Positions 18,163 to 26,272 of a stretch of 64,000 bases of DNA are shown here, in pieces. Under the pieces are notes generated by a model that made no database searches, was not told the origin of the DNA, and saw only the letters and a list, made by a program, of their open reading frames with translations. Made by a program: the position numbers and the translations under genes. How positions within the stretch are numbered: position 1 is the first letter of the stretch; the number at the start of each line of letters is the position of its first letter. The DNA is taken from assembly GCA_038526915.1 (NCBI GenBank), contig JBCBGF010000004.1, forward strand, positions 252,711-316,710, in the 5' to 3' direction. Source of the DNA: JBCBGF01 sp038526915. Lineage in GTDB: Bacteria > Pseudomonadota > Alphaproteobacteria > Rhodobacterales > Rhodobacteraceae.

Positions 18163-19045
18163 GGTTTTTGCTCCGGCAAAGATCAACCTGACGCTTCACA
18201 TCACCGGACAACGCGCGGATGGATACCATCTGATCGACAGCCTGGTGGCCTTTGCCCCGGTCGGTGACACATTGCGCCTTTCGCGGGCAGATGAACCTGC
18301 GCTGGCGGTGGATGGGCCGCAAGCGGACGGCGTACCACAGGATGCGAGCAACCTTGTCTGGCGCGCGGCACAGACAGTGCCTGGGGTAGGACCGGTCTCC
18401 ATCCATCTCACCAAGCACTTGCCCGCAGCAGCCGGCATTGGGGGCGGGTCATCGGATGCCGCTGCGGCGCTGCGCGGATGCTGGGCTCTGGAACAGGGCG
18501 CGGAGGCGGCAGGTCAAAAGGCGCGCACCTTTGAGGATGATGGCGAAATCCGCCGTCTTGGCGCCGATATCCCGATGTGTGTCTATCCAACGACCTTGCG
18601 GGCACGCGGGATCGGCGAAGACATCACACCGGTCCCGATCCCGCCGGTTCCTGCCGTGTTGATAAACCCACGAGTTCCCGTTTCCACACCGTCTGTGTTT
18701 GCCGCGCTGGAGAGCAAGACCAACCCCGCCATGGTCGACCCGCTGCCCGTGTTTGAGACCGCCCCTACCCTGATCGACTGGCTCAGATCACAGCGCAACG
18801 ATCTGGAGCCGCCGGCCCGGCGCATCGCGCCGGTCATTGACACAGTTCTTCACTCGTTGAGCGGAACGCCAGGCTGCGCCCTCGCCCGTATGTCCGGATC
18901 GGGGGCCACCTGCTTTGGCCTTTATGACAGCGACCGCGCCGCGCAGGCCGCGCACGACCGGTTGGCAGAAGCCCATCCCGATTGGTGGATCGCCAGCGGC
19001 AGCCTGGGCGACATGTCAGACCGCGCAATGCCCCGGCTCAGCTGA
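18149..19045 (+). CDS. ispE: 4-diphosphocytidyl-2-C-methyl-D-erythritol kinase
   Basis: IspE phosphorylates CDP-methylerythritol in the non-mevalonate isoprenoid pathway. The 298 residues have the GHMP-kinase pattern: VFAPAKINLTLHITGQRADGYH, the ATP loop LPAAAGIGGGSSDAAAALR and a C-terminal MSGSGATCFGLY motif. The ATG at 18149 overlaps the TPR gene by 14 bases. It faces the polyprenyl synthase gene, and the two overlap by 8 bases; both serve isoprenoid synthesis. Confidence 0.95.
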   Translation: MTTVEVFAPAKINLTLHITGQRADGYHLIDSLVAFAPVGDTLRLSRADEPALAVDGPQADGVPQDASNLVWRAAQTVPGVGPVSIHLTKHLPAAAGIGGGSSDAAAALRGCWALEQGAEAAGQKARTFEDDGEIRRLGADIPMCVYPTTLRARGIGEDITPVPIPPVPAVLINPRVPVSTPSVFAALESKTNPAMVDPLPVFETAPTLIDWLRSQRNDLEPPARRIAPVIDTVLHSLSGTPGCALARMSGSGATCFGLYDSDRAAQAAHDRLAEAHPDWWIASGSLGDMSDRAMPRLS

Positions 19046-20039
19046 TCCGCGCCACCACGTAATCCGCTAGATCGCGCAGCATATCGCGGACCTCATGGTC
19101 CGGCAGATGGGTCAGCGCCTCTTTCGCCCGCCCCGCCCACGCAAGCGCTTCGTCGCGGGTGGACGCAAGCGTTTGATGGGTATCGAGCAAGCCCAAAGCA
19201 TGCTCCAAATCACCCTCCTGCTGATCGCCCAGTTCGATCGTCCGCCGCCAAAACGCGCGCTCCTCATCATTCGCAGCGGCCACGGCGCGGATCACCGGCA
19301 GTGTCAGCTTACGCTCCCGAAAATCATCACCGACATTCTTGCCCGTAGCCCCACTATCGCCCTGATAGTCCAACAGATCATCAACGATCTGAAAAGCGAT
19401 CCCCAACGCATCACCGTAATCGCGCAGGGCATCGATCTGATGTTGCGGCACGCCGGCTACGACGCCCCCCACTTCGGTCGCTGCCGAAAACAGAGCCGCC
19501 GTTTTGCCCCGCACCACCTGCAGATAGATATCCTCATCCGTCGCGAGGTTCTGTGCAGCCGTTAGCTGTAACACTTCGCCTTCGGCAATCGTCGCCGCCG
19601 CGTCCGACAGGATGCTCAGGATCCTCAGCGATCCCGGCTCGACCATCAACTGGAACGACCGCGCAAAGAGGTAGTCCCCGACCAGGACGGACGACTTGTT
19701 GTCCCATAACAGGTTCGCCGTGGGCCGCCCGCGCCGCTGACCGCTTTCATCAACCACATCGTCATGAAGGAGCGTCGCGGTGTGGATAAACTCAACCGTC
19801 GCCGCCAGCGCGATGTGGTGCGGGCCGTCGTAGCCGCACAGACGCGCTGCCGCGAGCGTCAGCATCGGCCGCAACCGCTTGCCGCCCGCGCCCACCAAAT
19901 GCGCCGTCACTTCCGGTATCCGCGGCGCATGTTTCGAGGCCATACGCTCGACAATCAGCGCATTCACAGCGTCCATATCGCCCGCCAAATAGGCCGCAAG
20001 GCGTTCGTGCGGTTTGACGATTGCGTCGTCCAGACCCAT
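19038..20039 (-). CDS. ispB: Polyprenyl diphosphate synthase (octa/decaprenyl)
   Basis: This trans-prenyltransferase builds the side chain of ubiquinone by adding IPP units. The 333 residues carry both aspartate-rich motifs: LLHDDVVDESGQRRG (about 80) and FQIVDDLLDYQG (about 210), plus the DYLFARSF segment. Chain length (octaprenyl or decaprenyl) cannot be told; Rhodobacterales usually make Q10. The ATG at 20039 is chosen; a GTG three codons upstream is also possible. Confidence 0.92.
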   Translation of the reverse strand: MGLDDAIVKPHERLAAYLAGDMDAVNALIVERMASKHAPRIPEVTAHLVGAGGKRLRPMLTLAAARLCGYDGPHHIALAATVEFIHTATLLHDDVVDESGQRRGRPTANLLWDNKSSVLVGDYLFARSFQLMVEPGSLRILSILSDAAATIAEGEVLQLTAAQNLATDEDIYLQVVRGKTAALFSAATEVGGVVAGVPQHQIDALRDYGDALGIAFQIVDDLLDYQGDSGATGKNVGDDFRERKLTLPVIRAVAAANDEERAFWRRTIELGDQQEGDLEHALGLLDTHQTLASTRDEALAWAGRAKEALTHLPDHEVRDMLRDLADYVVARIS

Positions 20040-20095
20040 CACTCTCACGTCAGATTGCTCGACAAGACGGCTGTCTTGTCTAAAAGTCCCGATCT

Positions 20096-20311
20096 ATGAA
20101 GGAGCTGTTTCGCACCAACGACCCCACTGTGATCGCCTTTGCCTCGGCACTCCTCCGCGGTGAGGATATAGACTTCTTTGAAATGGACGTCCACATGAGC
20201 GTCCTGGAAGGGTCGATCGGAATCCTGCCGCGACGGATCATGGTGCGCGACAAGGATCACTTCCGCGCCGCAGCCGTCTTGCGCGACAATGACATCCACG
20301 TTGAACCCTGA
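20096..20311 (+). CDS. DUF2007 family protein
   Basis: A 71-residue protein with the family pattern of a small alpha-beta domain (MKELFRTNDPTVIAFASALL, then FEMDVHMS and RRIMVRDKDHFRAAAVLRD). Proteins of this type are called putative signal-transducing proteins, but function is unknown. The gene's end overlaps the start of the methyltransferase gene by 23 bases, so the two are cotranslated. Confidence 0.85.
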   Translation: MKELFRTNDPTVIAFASALLRGEDIDFFEMDVHMSVLEGSIGILPRRIMVRDKDHFRAAAVLRDNDIHVEP

Positions 20312-21077
20312 CAGCTTTGCATCGGAAGACCTGACACGCGACGCCTTTCTGGGGGGGCGGCTGCACCTTTGGCAGCCGCGCCACGGCTACCGCGCCGGGG
20401 TCGACCCGGTCTTTCTTGCGGCGGCTGTTCCGGCGAAACCGGGTGAAAGCGTTCTTGATCTGGGGTGCGGTGTTGGCGCCGCGGCGCTGTGCCTGGCCAC
20501 CCGCACCCCCGACCTCACCATCACCGGGATCGAGATACAGCCAACCTATGCCCAGCTGATGGCGCACAACGCCCAAGAAAACGGGCTGGCGGTACAGGTC
20601 GTCACGGGCGACCTCGCCGACCCGTCGCCCGACTTGCGGCAGATGAGCTTTGACCATGTCATCACCAACCCGCCCTACTACCAGCGCGAACGCGGGACAG
20701 CGGCGCCAGAGAGCGGGCGCGAAGCGGCGATGGGTGAAGTGACGCCTTTTGATACCTGGATTGATGCTGCGATGCGGCGCCTGCGCCCGGGCGGGCGGTT
20801 GACGTTGATCCAGCACATCGAACGGCTCGATGATGTTCTGGCCGCCTTGCGCAAGAAAGGCGGCGACACCCATATCTACCCCCTAGCTCCGCGTGTGGGC
20901 CGCGACGCAACCCGATTTCTCTGTTGCACCAAGAAAGGGGCGAAAGGTCCGCTCCGCCTTGCCGCGCCGCAGATCCTGCATGAGGGCGATACGCACAGTG
21001 CCGATGGCGACAGCTACACCCAGATAGCAACGAATGTCCTGCGGCATGGACAGTCTTGGCCGTGGATCGCTGATTAA
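20289..21077 (+). CDS. tRNA1(Val) adenine-N6 methyltransferase-like protein
   Basis: The 262-residue SAM-dependent methyltransferase shows the class I motif VLDLGCGVGAAALCLA and the amino-methyltransferase motif ITNPPYYQ, which acts on exocyclic nitrogens. The N-terminus (DAFLGGRLHLWQPRHGYRAGVDPVFLAAA) is typical of the TrmN6/YfiC group (COG4123), which modifies A37 of valine tRNA. The exact substrate is inferred. It is coupled to the upstream DUF2007 gene. Confidence 0.87.
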   Translation: MTSTLNPDSFASEDLTRDAFLGGRLHLWQPRHGYRAGVDPVFLAAAVPAKPGESVLDLGCGVGAAALCLATRTPDLTITGIEIQPTYAQLMAHNAQENGLAVQVVTGDLADPSPDLRQMSFDHVITNPPYYQRERGTAAPESGREAAMGEVTPFDTWIDAAMRRLRPGGRLTLIQHIERLDDVLAALRKKGGDTHIYPLAPRVGRDATRFLCCTKKGAKGPLRLAAPQILHEGDTHSADGDSYTQIATNVLRHGQSWPWIAD

Positions 21078-21195
21078 ACTCTCGTTTAGAAACAAAAGGC
21101 AAACTGCGCATTCCAGGCGGCACCGTCAATGAATCGTGACACGACTCGGTTTCTGTGCTGCAATACTGAAGCTAGACGCAAACAGGAGGACGCCG

Positions 21196-21363
21196 ATGAC
21201 CTTGAGTTCGCACCTGCAAGAACTCCGCAAGAAACACCAATCGCTTTCGGAAGAGGTGGAACAAGCACAGCGAAGCCCAGGAACGGATGATTGCCATATC
21301 ACCGATCTGAAGAAGCAAAAGCTGCGTCTCAAGGAACAGATCGAACGGCTTCAAAACGTCTGA
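21196..21363 (+). CDS. YdcH-like DUF465 small coiled-coil protein
   Basis: The 55-residue protein is nearly all helix (SSHLQELRKKHQSLSEEVEQ, then LKKQKLRLKEQIERLQ), matching the DUF465/YdcH family of short antiparallel coiled coils found widely in Proteobacteria with no known function. A perfect AGGAGGA ribosome-binding site lies 5 bases upstream of the ATG at 21196, which decides the start against an in-frame codon at 21136. Confidence 0.88.
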   Translation: MTLSSHLQELRKKHQSLSEEVEQAQRSPGTDDCHITDLKKQKLRLKEQIERLQNV

Positions 21364-21377
21364 CGCGACAGAGCGAT

Positions 21378-22328
21378 CTAGGCCATCGCCGCCACGTCTT
21401 TGGCGGAAACGAAGGTGCGGCCTTCATCGAACGGCAGGATGCCCCGCGCCTCTTCAACGATCCATTCGCGAAATGCGGCCACCTGTGGCCGCGTTTCCGC
21501 GCCTTCGGGGCAGACAAACCGGTAATGCGCATCCGTCGTCAGCGACAGTGGGAACGGCATCACAAGCTGGCCCGCCCGCAAAGCCTCAGCTGCCAGCGAA
21601 ATACGCCCCATCACAACGCCCGCACCCGCCATCGCGGCATCGAGCGCATGGTCGGCCTGTGAAAAACGCGGTCCGGTTCGTGGGGCGGGGCCGATCCCAG
21701 CCGCATTGAACCACGCCTGAAACTCGATCGGCGGGTTCAGAAAAGCGGTATCGTCCTGATGAAGCAGGGTCGCACCGCGCAAGTCAGCGGGGGTTGGAAA
21801 ACGCGCCGCCAACTCGGGCGACATCATCGGGGTCACCCATTCGCGAATGATCGGCATGGAAAACAGCCCATCATCCTGCGTCTGGCCAAACCGGATCGCC
21901 ACATCGATCCCGTCCCGATCAAAGTCCATGATCCGCAGGCTGGCCGAGAACCGAAGTTCGATCTCGGGATGTGCCGTGGCGAAGGCGAAAATGCGCGGGG
22001 CCAGCCATTTGGCCGTCAACGCCGGGCCTGCCGTCACGGTGATCGTCTGGGTATCGGTCAGCTTGCGCGCCGCCTGCCACGCCGCCGACAGCCGCGCGAA
22101 CCCGTCCTGAGCACCCGGCGCCAACACCCGCCCCGCCTCAGTCAACTCAACCGCGCGGTTCAGACGGCGAAACAACGGCTCACCCAAATGCTCTTCCAGC
22201 GATTTGATCTGAAACGATAGCGCCGCGGGCGTGACGTTCAGCTCATCCGCGGCACGTGCGAACGACATATGGCGTGCCGCGGCATCAAACGCGCGAAGGG
22301 CGGTCAGCGGGGGAAGGCGATCAACCAT
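21378..22328 (-). CDS. LysR-family transcriptional regulator (GcvA-like)
   Basis: The 316 residues have an N-terminal winged helix-turn-helix (LTALRAFDAAARHMSFARAA then LNVTPAALSFQIKSLEEHLG) and a C-terminal substrate-binding domain (about 95-300). The PPLTALRAF opening is typical of the GcvA-like subgroup. Target genes are unknown; it is divergent from a 37-codon gene across 108 bases, a usual arrangement for LysR proteins acting on the neighbouring promoter. Confidence 0.92.
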   Translation of the reverse strand: MVDRLPPLTALRAFDAAARHMSFARAADELNVTPAALSFQIKSLEEHLGEPLFRRLNRAVELTEAGRVLAPGAQDGFARLSAAWQAARKLTDTQTITVTAGPALTAKWLAPRIFAFATAHPEIELRFSASLRIMDFDRDGIDVAIRFGQTQDDGLFSMPIIREWVTPMMSPELAARFPTPADLRGATLLHQDDTAFLNPPIEFQAWFNAAGIGPAPRTGPRFSQADHALDAAMAGAGVVMGRISLAAEALRAGQLVMPFPLSLTTDAHYRFVCPEGAETRPQVAAFREWIVEEARGILPFDEGRTFVSAKDVAAMA

Positions 22329-22436
22329 ATCAGTTAAGTAAAACTAATCCGACCCTTTGGAAAGTCTCGTTTGTAAAGGGATCGGCCGAAACGCATATTC
22401 AACTCAGTTAAACAGACACACCCAAAGGACAGACCC

Positions 22437-22550
22437 ATGTACGAGAGCACCGCAAACCTGAACACCCGTGACGCAATCCGGGCCGGCCGCAAGGCCCGCG
22501 CCGACGCCCTGCAGGAAGCGCTGACGCTGATCTTCGGCCACCGCCACTGA
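22437..22550 (+). CDS. Small basic RSP_7527-like protein
   Basis: This 37-residue, arginine-rich helical miniprotein (NLNTRDAIRAGRKARADALQ) is preceded by an AAAGGA ribosome-binding site and followed directly by a strong terminator, which argues that it is a real, separately transcribed gene. It resembles tiny Rhodobacterales proteins labelled RSP_7527 family, of unknown role. Divergent from a LysR regulator. Confidence 0.65.
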   Translation: MYESTANLNTRDAIRAGRKARADALQEALTLIFGHRH

Positions 22551-22570
22551 TCCCGCGCCACCTCCCGACG

Positions 22571-22602
22571 AAAAAGGGCCGGTCAATGGACCGGCCCTTT
22601 TC
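22571..22602 (+). terminator. Bidirectional Rho-independent terminator
   Basis: Arms AAAAGGGCCGGTC and GACCGGCCCTTTT form a 13-bp perfect hairpin with a 4-base loop. A-run before and T-run after make it usable on both strands, ending both the 37-codon gene and the converging phaB transcript. Confidence 0.9.
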
Positions 22603-22619
22603 TCATCTCAGCCTGCGCA

Positions 22620-23345
22620 TCAAACGAAGAACTGCGCCCCGTTCGCGGAAATCGTAGACCCGTTGATGAACCCTGAGTCGTCGGAGGCGAGGAACACCAC
22701 GCACCGCGCGATCTCTTCCGGTTCGCCCAGACGGCCCGCCGGAATCTGAGGGATGATCTTCGAATTCAGTACTTCCTCCGGAATAGCGCGGACCATCTCG
22801 GTCCCGATGTAGCCCGGGCAGATCGCATTCGCGGTGATCCCTGCGCGCGCACCTTCCTGTGCCAGCGATTTCACGATGCCCAGATCACCCGCCTTGGTCG
22901 CAGCATAGTTCACCTGACCGGCCTGGCCCTTCTGCCCGTTGATCGATGAAATCACGATCACCCGGCCAAACTTGCGTTCCCGCATGCCCGGCCAAACCGG
23001 ATGCACGGTGTTGAAAACGCCGGTCAGGTTCGTGTCGATCACCTCTTTCCACTGCTCCGGCGTCATCCGGTGGAACATCGCATCGCGCGTGATCCCGGCG
23101 TTTGCGACCACCACTTCGATCGGGCCCAGATCAGCCTCGACTTGAGCAATCCCAGCCTTGGACGCATCGTAATCCGCCGCATTCCACTTGTATGTTTTGA
23201 TACCAGTGGCATCGCTAAAGGCCTTGGCTTTTTCGTCATTGCCCGCGTACGTCGCGGCAACGGTGTATCCATCGGCCTGTAGCGCTTTCGAGATGGCTTC
23301 GCCGATCCCGCGCGAGCCTCCGGTTACCAGAGCGACACGTCCCAT
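22620..23345 (-). CDS. phaB: Acetoacetyl-CoA reductase
   Basis: PhaB reduces acetoacetyl-CoA to (R)-3-hydroxybutyryl-CoA with NADPH for polyhydroxybutyrate. The 241-residue short-chain dehydrogenase has the cofactor motif VTGGSRGIGEAI, NAGITRD, the catalytic serine in ISSINGQKGQ and the catalytic YAATKAG (Tyr and Lys), and ends with INGSTISANGAQF. It lies 97 bases downstream of phaA on the same strand, as expected for the pathway pair. No polymerase gene is in the window. Confidence 0.95.
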   Translation of the reverse strand: MGRVALVTGGSRGIGEAISKALQADGYTVAATYAGNDEKAKAFSDATGIKTYKWNAADYDASKAGIAQVEADLGPIEVVVANAGITRDAMFHRMTPEQWKEVIDTNLTGVFNTVHPVWPGMRERKFGRVIVISSINGQKGQAGQVNYAATKAGDLGIVKSLAQEGARAGITANAICPGYIGTEMVRAIPEEVLNSKIIPQIPAGRLGEPEEIARCVVFLASDDSGFINGSTISANGAQFFV

Positions 23346-23442
23346 TCTTGTTCCTCCTACGGAAGTCTGTTTGTTTACCGGCGTTTAAGCACCGGTCATT
23401 GTGGCTGGTAGACGGCGCGCAACCGCGCCGCCTTGATTCAGG

Positions 23443-24618
23443 TCAGGGGCGTTCGACGCAAAGCGCCACGCCCATGCCGCCGCCGATGCACAGCGTGGCC
23501 AGGCCTTTCTTGGCATCGCGGCGCTTCATCTCGAACAGCAGCGTGTTGAGAACCCGCGCGCCGGACGCCCCGATGGGATGGCCGATGGCAATTGCGCCGC
23601 CATTGACGTTCACGATCTCCGGATCCCAGCCCATGTCTTTGTTCACCGCACAAGCTTGGGCAGCAAAGGCTTCGTTCGCTTCCACAAGGTCAAGGTCGTC
23701 AACCTTCCAGCCTGCTTTCTCCAGCGCCTTGCGGCTGGCATAGATCGGGCCAACGCCCATCACCGCCGGGTCAAGACCGGCTGTCGCATAGGACGCGATC
23801 CGCGCCAAAGGCTCGATCCCGCGCCTTTCGGCTTCGTCCGCGCTCATCAACAGGGCACCGGCGGCGCCATCGTTCAGGCCGCTGGCGTTGGCGGCCGTCA
23901 CCGATCCATCCTTGGTGAACGCGGGGCGCAGCTTTTGCATGGCTTCCATAGTGGCGCCGTGGCGGATGTATTCATCCTTGTCGACCACGATGTCCCCTTT
24001 GCGGGTTTTCACGGTGTAGGCAACGATCTCATCGTCGAACTTGCCTGCCTTCTGCGCGGCTTCGGCCTTGTTTTGGCTGGCCACGGCAAATTCGTCCTGC
24101 TGGTCGCGGCTGATTTGCCATTTCTCGGCGACGTTTTCGGCAGTCTGGCCCATGTGATAGCCGTTGAACGCATCCCACAGGCCATCGCGGATCATCGAGT
24201 CGATAAACTTCATGTCGCCCATTTTGTGCCCGGCGCGCAGATGCGCGACATGGGGGCTCATGCTCATGTTTTCCTGGCCACCGGCGGCCACGATATCGGC
24301 GTCACCCAGCTGGATGTGCTGCGCGGCCAGTGCAACGGCGCGCAGGCCCGAACCGCAAACCTGATTGATCCCCCAGGCCGCGCTTTCAATGGGCAGGCCT
24401 GCGTTGACATGCGCCTGACGGGCGGGGTTCTGGCCTTGGCCGGCAGACAGGACCTGGCCCAAAATGGTCTCCGACACGTCCGATTTTTCGATGCCGGCGC
24501 GGGCCACCAGTTCTTCCAAGACCGCGGCGCCGAGGTCGTGGGCGGGGGTGTTTGCGAAGGATCCGCTAAAGCTGCCGACCGGCGTGCGCGCCGCCGATGC
24601 AATAACCACGTTTGTCAT
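23443..24618 (-). CDS. phaA: Acetyl-CoA C-acetyltransferase
   Basis: This thiolase condenses two acetyl-CoA to acetoacetyl-CoA, the first step of polyhydroxybutyrate synthesis. The 391 residues have the nucleophilic cysteine in INQVCGSGLRAVALA (near residue 89), the NGGAIAIGHPIGASGAR histidine motif and the C-terminal CIGGGMGVALCVE cysteine. The start ATG 24618 gives the canonical MTNVVIASAARTPVGSF opening. It leads the phaA-phaB unit. Confidence 0.96.
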   Translation of the reverse strand: MTNVVIASAARTPVGSFSGSFANTPAHDLGAAVLEELVARAGIEKSDVSETILGQVLSAGQGQNPARQAHVNAGLPIESAAWGINQVCGSGLRAVALAAQHIQLGDADIVAAGGQENMSMSPHVAHLRAGHKMGDMKFIDSMIRDGLWDAFNGYHMGQTAENVAEKWQISRDQQDEFAVASQNKAEAAQKAGKFDDEIVAYTVKTRKGDIVVDKDEYIRHGATMEAMQKLRPAFTKDGSVTAANASGLNDGAAGALLMSADEAERRGIEPLARIASYATAGLDPAVMGVGPIYASRKALEKAGWKVDDLDLVEANEAFAAQACAVNKDMGWDPEIVNVNGGAIAIGHPIGASGARVLNTLLFEMKRRDAKKGLATLCIGGGMGVALCVERP

Positions 24619-24774
24619 GAAATTTCTCCTCTCCCTAAACGGGGTCTCCGTTGGGGTGAGGTGTGGCACGCGGGCCGGGATCCCCACCATTTCCGCGTAC
24701 GTTGGTATGCAAGGGGGGATATGAGAGCAACGGACAGGGTGTCTCAGCCGGCGTGAACGGCAAGGCGGCTATGA

Positions 24775-25593
24775 TCACCGCGCAGAGATCAAACCCTTGT
24801 CCGGAAGGCGTTTCGGAGCGCCGTAGTAGTAGCCCTGCAGGCAGTCTACGCCCACCGCGGACAGAAACGCCGCGTCGCGCGCTGTCTCAACAGCCTCGGC
24901 CACAGTGAACATCTCAAACTGCTGTGCAATGGCAACCAGGGCCTGAACCATGACCTGGTTGTCGCTCTCCGCATGGATATCTTTGATGAATTGGCCATCG
25001 ATCTTCAGAATATCGAACTCAAAACTCTTCAGATAGCGGAACGACGTGAACCCGGCGCCGAAATCATCCAGGGCAAAGGTGATCCCCCGCTGGTGCAGAT
25101 CTTTCATGAAGACCTGAACAATATCCGGGATCACCATCGCCGACGCTTCGGTAATCTCAAGGATCAAGCGATTGGCCAGCGTGGGCATCCGCGACAATCC
25201 CTGCTCCAGCGTCTCGGTCCAGCGTTTGTAGCCGATGGACCGTGCGGACATGTTGATCGACAGACGCAAATCGGGATCGCGTGCCAATATGGCAAGCCCG
25301 CGTTCAAGGGCGAGGCAATCAAGGATCCGGCCGGTTTCGTGGGTTTCGACCACGTCGATGAAGTCACGCGCCGGGATCACCCGGCCCGTTCTGTCAAGCA
25401 CGCGCACCAACCCCTCGAAAAACGCAAGGCGATCGGGCGTGCCCGCCTGAACCACTGGCTGATAGACCAAAATGACATCGCCCGCCTGCACGGCCGCGTT
25501 GACCATTCGCATCGTGTCGCGATCACGCTGGGATACTGCTGCGTCAAGTGGGCTGCCGGCGGCGATGCCGGGCCCAGCCAGGATTTCGTTCAT
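24775..25593 (-). CDS. EAL-domain cyclic-di-GMP phosphodiesterase
   Basis: This 272-residue cytosolic protein is essentially a lone EAL domain, with no sensor domain or membrane helix. The signature glutamate is retained as FEGLVR in place of EALxR; further metal and substrate motifs are present (LSINMSARS, EITEAS, LDDFGAGFTSFRYL, KIDGQFI, AEAVE, QGYYYG). All recognisable catalytic residues appear intact, so activity is likely. Probable role is lowering c-di-GMP and favouring motility. It is monocistronic. Confidence 0.9.
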   Translation of the reverse strand: MNEILAGPGIAAGSPLDAAVSQRDRDTMRMVNAAVQAGDVILVYQPVVQAGTPDRLAFFEGLVRVLDRTGRVIPARDFIDVVETHETGRILDCLALERGLAILARDPDLRLSINMSARSIGYKRWTETLEQGLSRMPTLANRLILEITEASAMVIPDIVQVFMKDLHQRGITFALDDFGAGFTSFRYLKSFEFDILKIDGQFIKDIHAESDNQVMVQALVAIAQQFEMFTVAEAVETARDAAFLSAVGVDCLQGYYYGAPKRLPDKGLISAR

Positions 25594-25690
25594 GTCCGCT
25601 CCACCAAGAAGTTGCGCGGACAGTGGCGAACAGTCCCTAAAATTCCGTGAATATTCTCATTTTGTTCTAATTTAGCCGGGGCGCCCCGAC

Positions 25691-26251
25691 CTACCCCTCG
25701 GGCGGGGCAATCAGGGCCGCAACGATGGCGCGGGCATTATCGCTGTACCACTCTGCATCCCCGCGCATCCGGGCAATCTCACGCCCCTCGCGGTCGATGA
25801 TGACCGTAATCGGTAGGCCAAGAACGGCCATCTCACGCGCAACCGCCTGTTTGGGGTCCAGCAGGATCGGCAGGGCAGTGATCTGTTCTTCGTCGAAGAA
25901 CCGCTTAATTCCAGGCAGGGAGTTTCTGCCCGTGGCCAGCGTCACAACCTCAAAGTCGTCCCCACCAAATTCTTGCTGCAAGGCATCAAGCGCCGGCATC
26001 TCTTTCCGGCAGGGCGCACACCACGTGGCCCAGAAGTTCAACAAGATGTACTTACCCTCCCAGTCCGCCAACGTCCGTTCCGTGCCGTCGGGTTCTGTGA
26101 ACACAGCCGCACTGACCGCCTGTGGTTCGCTGTGGAAGATCAGCTTTTTCATGTCGCCTTCGCGCATCGCTTCCAACGCGGGATCGGCCAGAGCGGCGTT
26201 TGCACCAAGGACAAGGGCCGTGTAGAGGACGGCGGAACGAAGTAGCTGCAT
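25691..26251 (-). CDS. TlpA-family thiol:disulfide oxidoreductase
   Basis: The 186 residues begin with a signal peptide (about 1-23, ending AALADP), followed by a thioredoxin-like domain with the WATWCAPCRKEMP active site. Such periplasmic reductases keep cysteines reduced for cytochrome c or oxidase assembly. It is divergent from argH with about 20 bases between starts. The same TlpA-argH arrangement is common in Rhodobacteraceae. The ATG at 26251 is chosen because the signal peptide begins there. Confidence 0.9.
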   Translation of the reverse strand: MQLLRSAVLYTALVLGANAALADPALEAMREGDMKKLIFHSEPQAVSAAVFTEPDGTERTLADWEGKYILLNFWATWCAPCRKEMPALDALQQEFGGDDFEVVTLATGRNSLPGIKRFFDEEQITALPILLDPKQAVAREMAVLGLPITVIIDREGREIARMRGDAEWYSDNARAIVAALIAPPEG

Positions 26252-26272
26252 TTCCCCTCCGGGACTGACGAC

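Noticed and set aside
23578..24756. 392-codon plus-strand frame over phaA
   Set aside because: Antisense to a certain thiolase; histidine- and arginine-rich shadow typical of GC-rich coding DNA.
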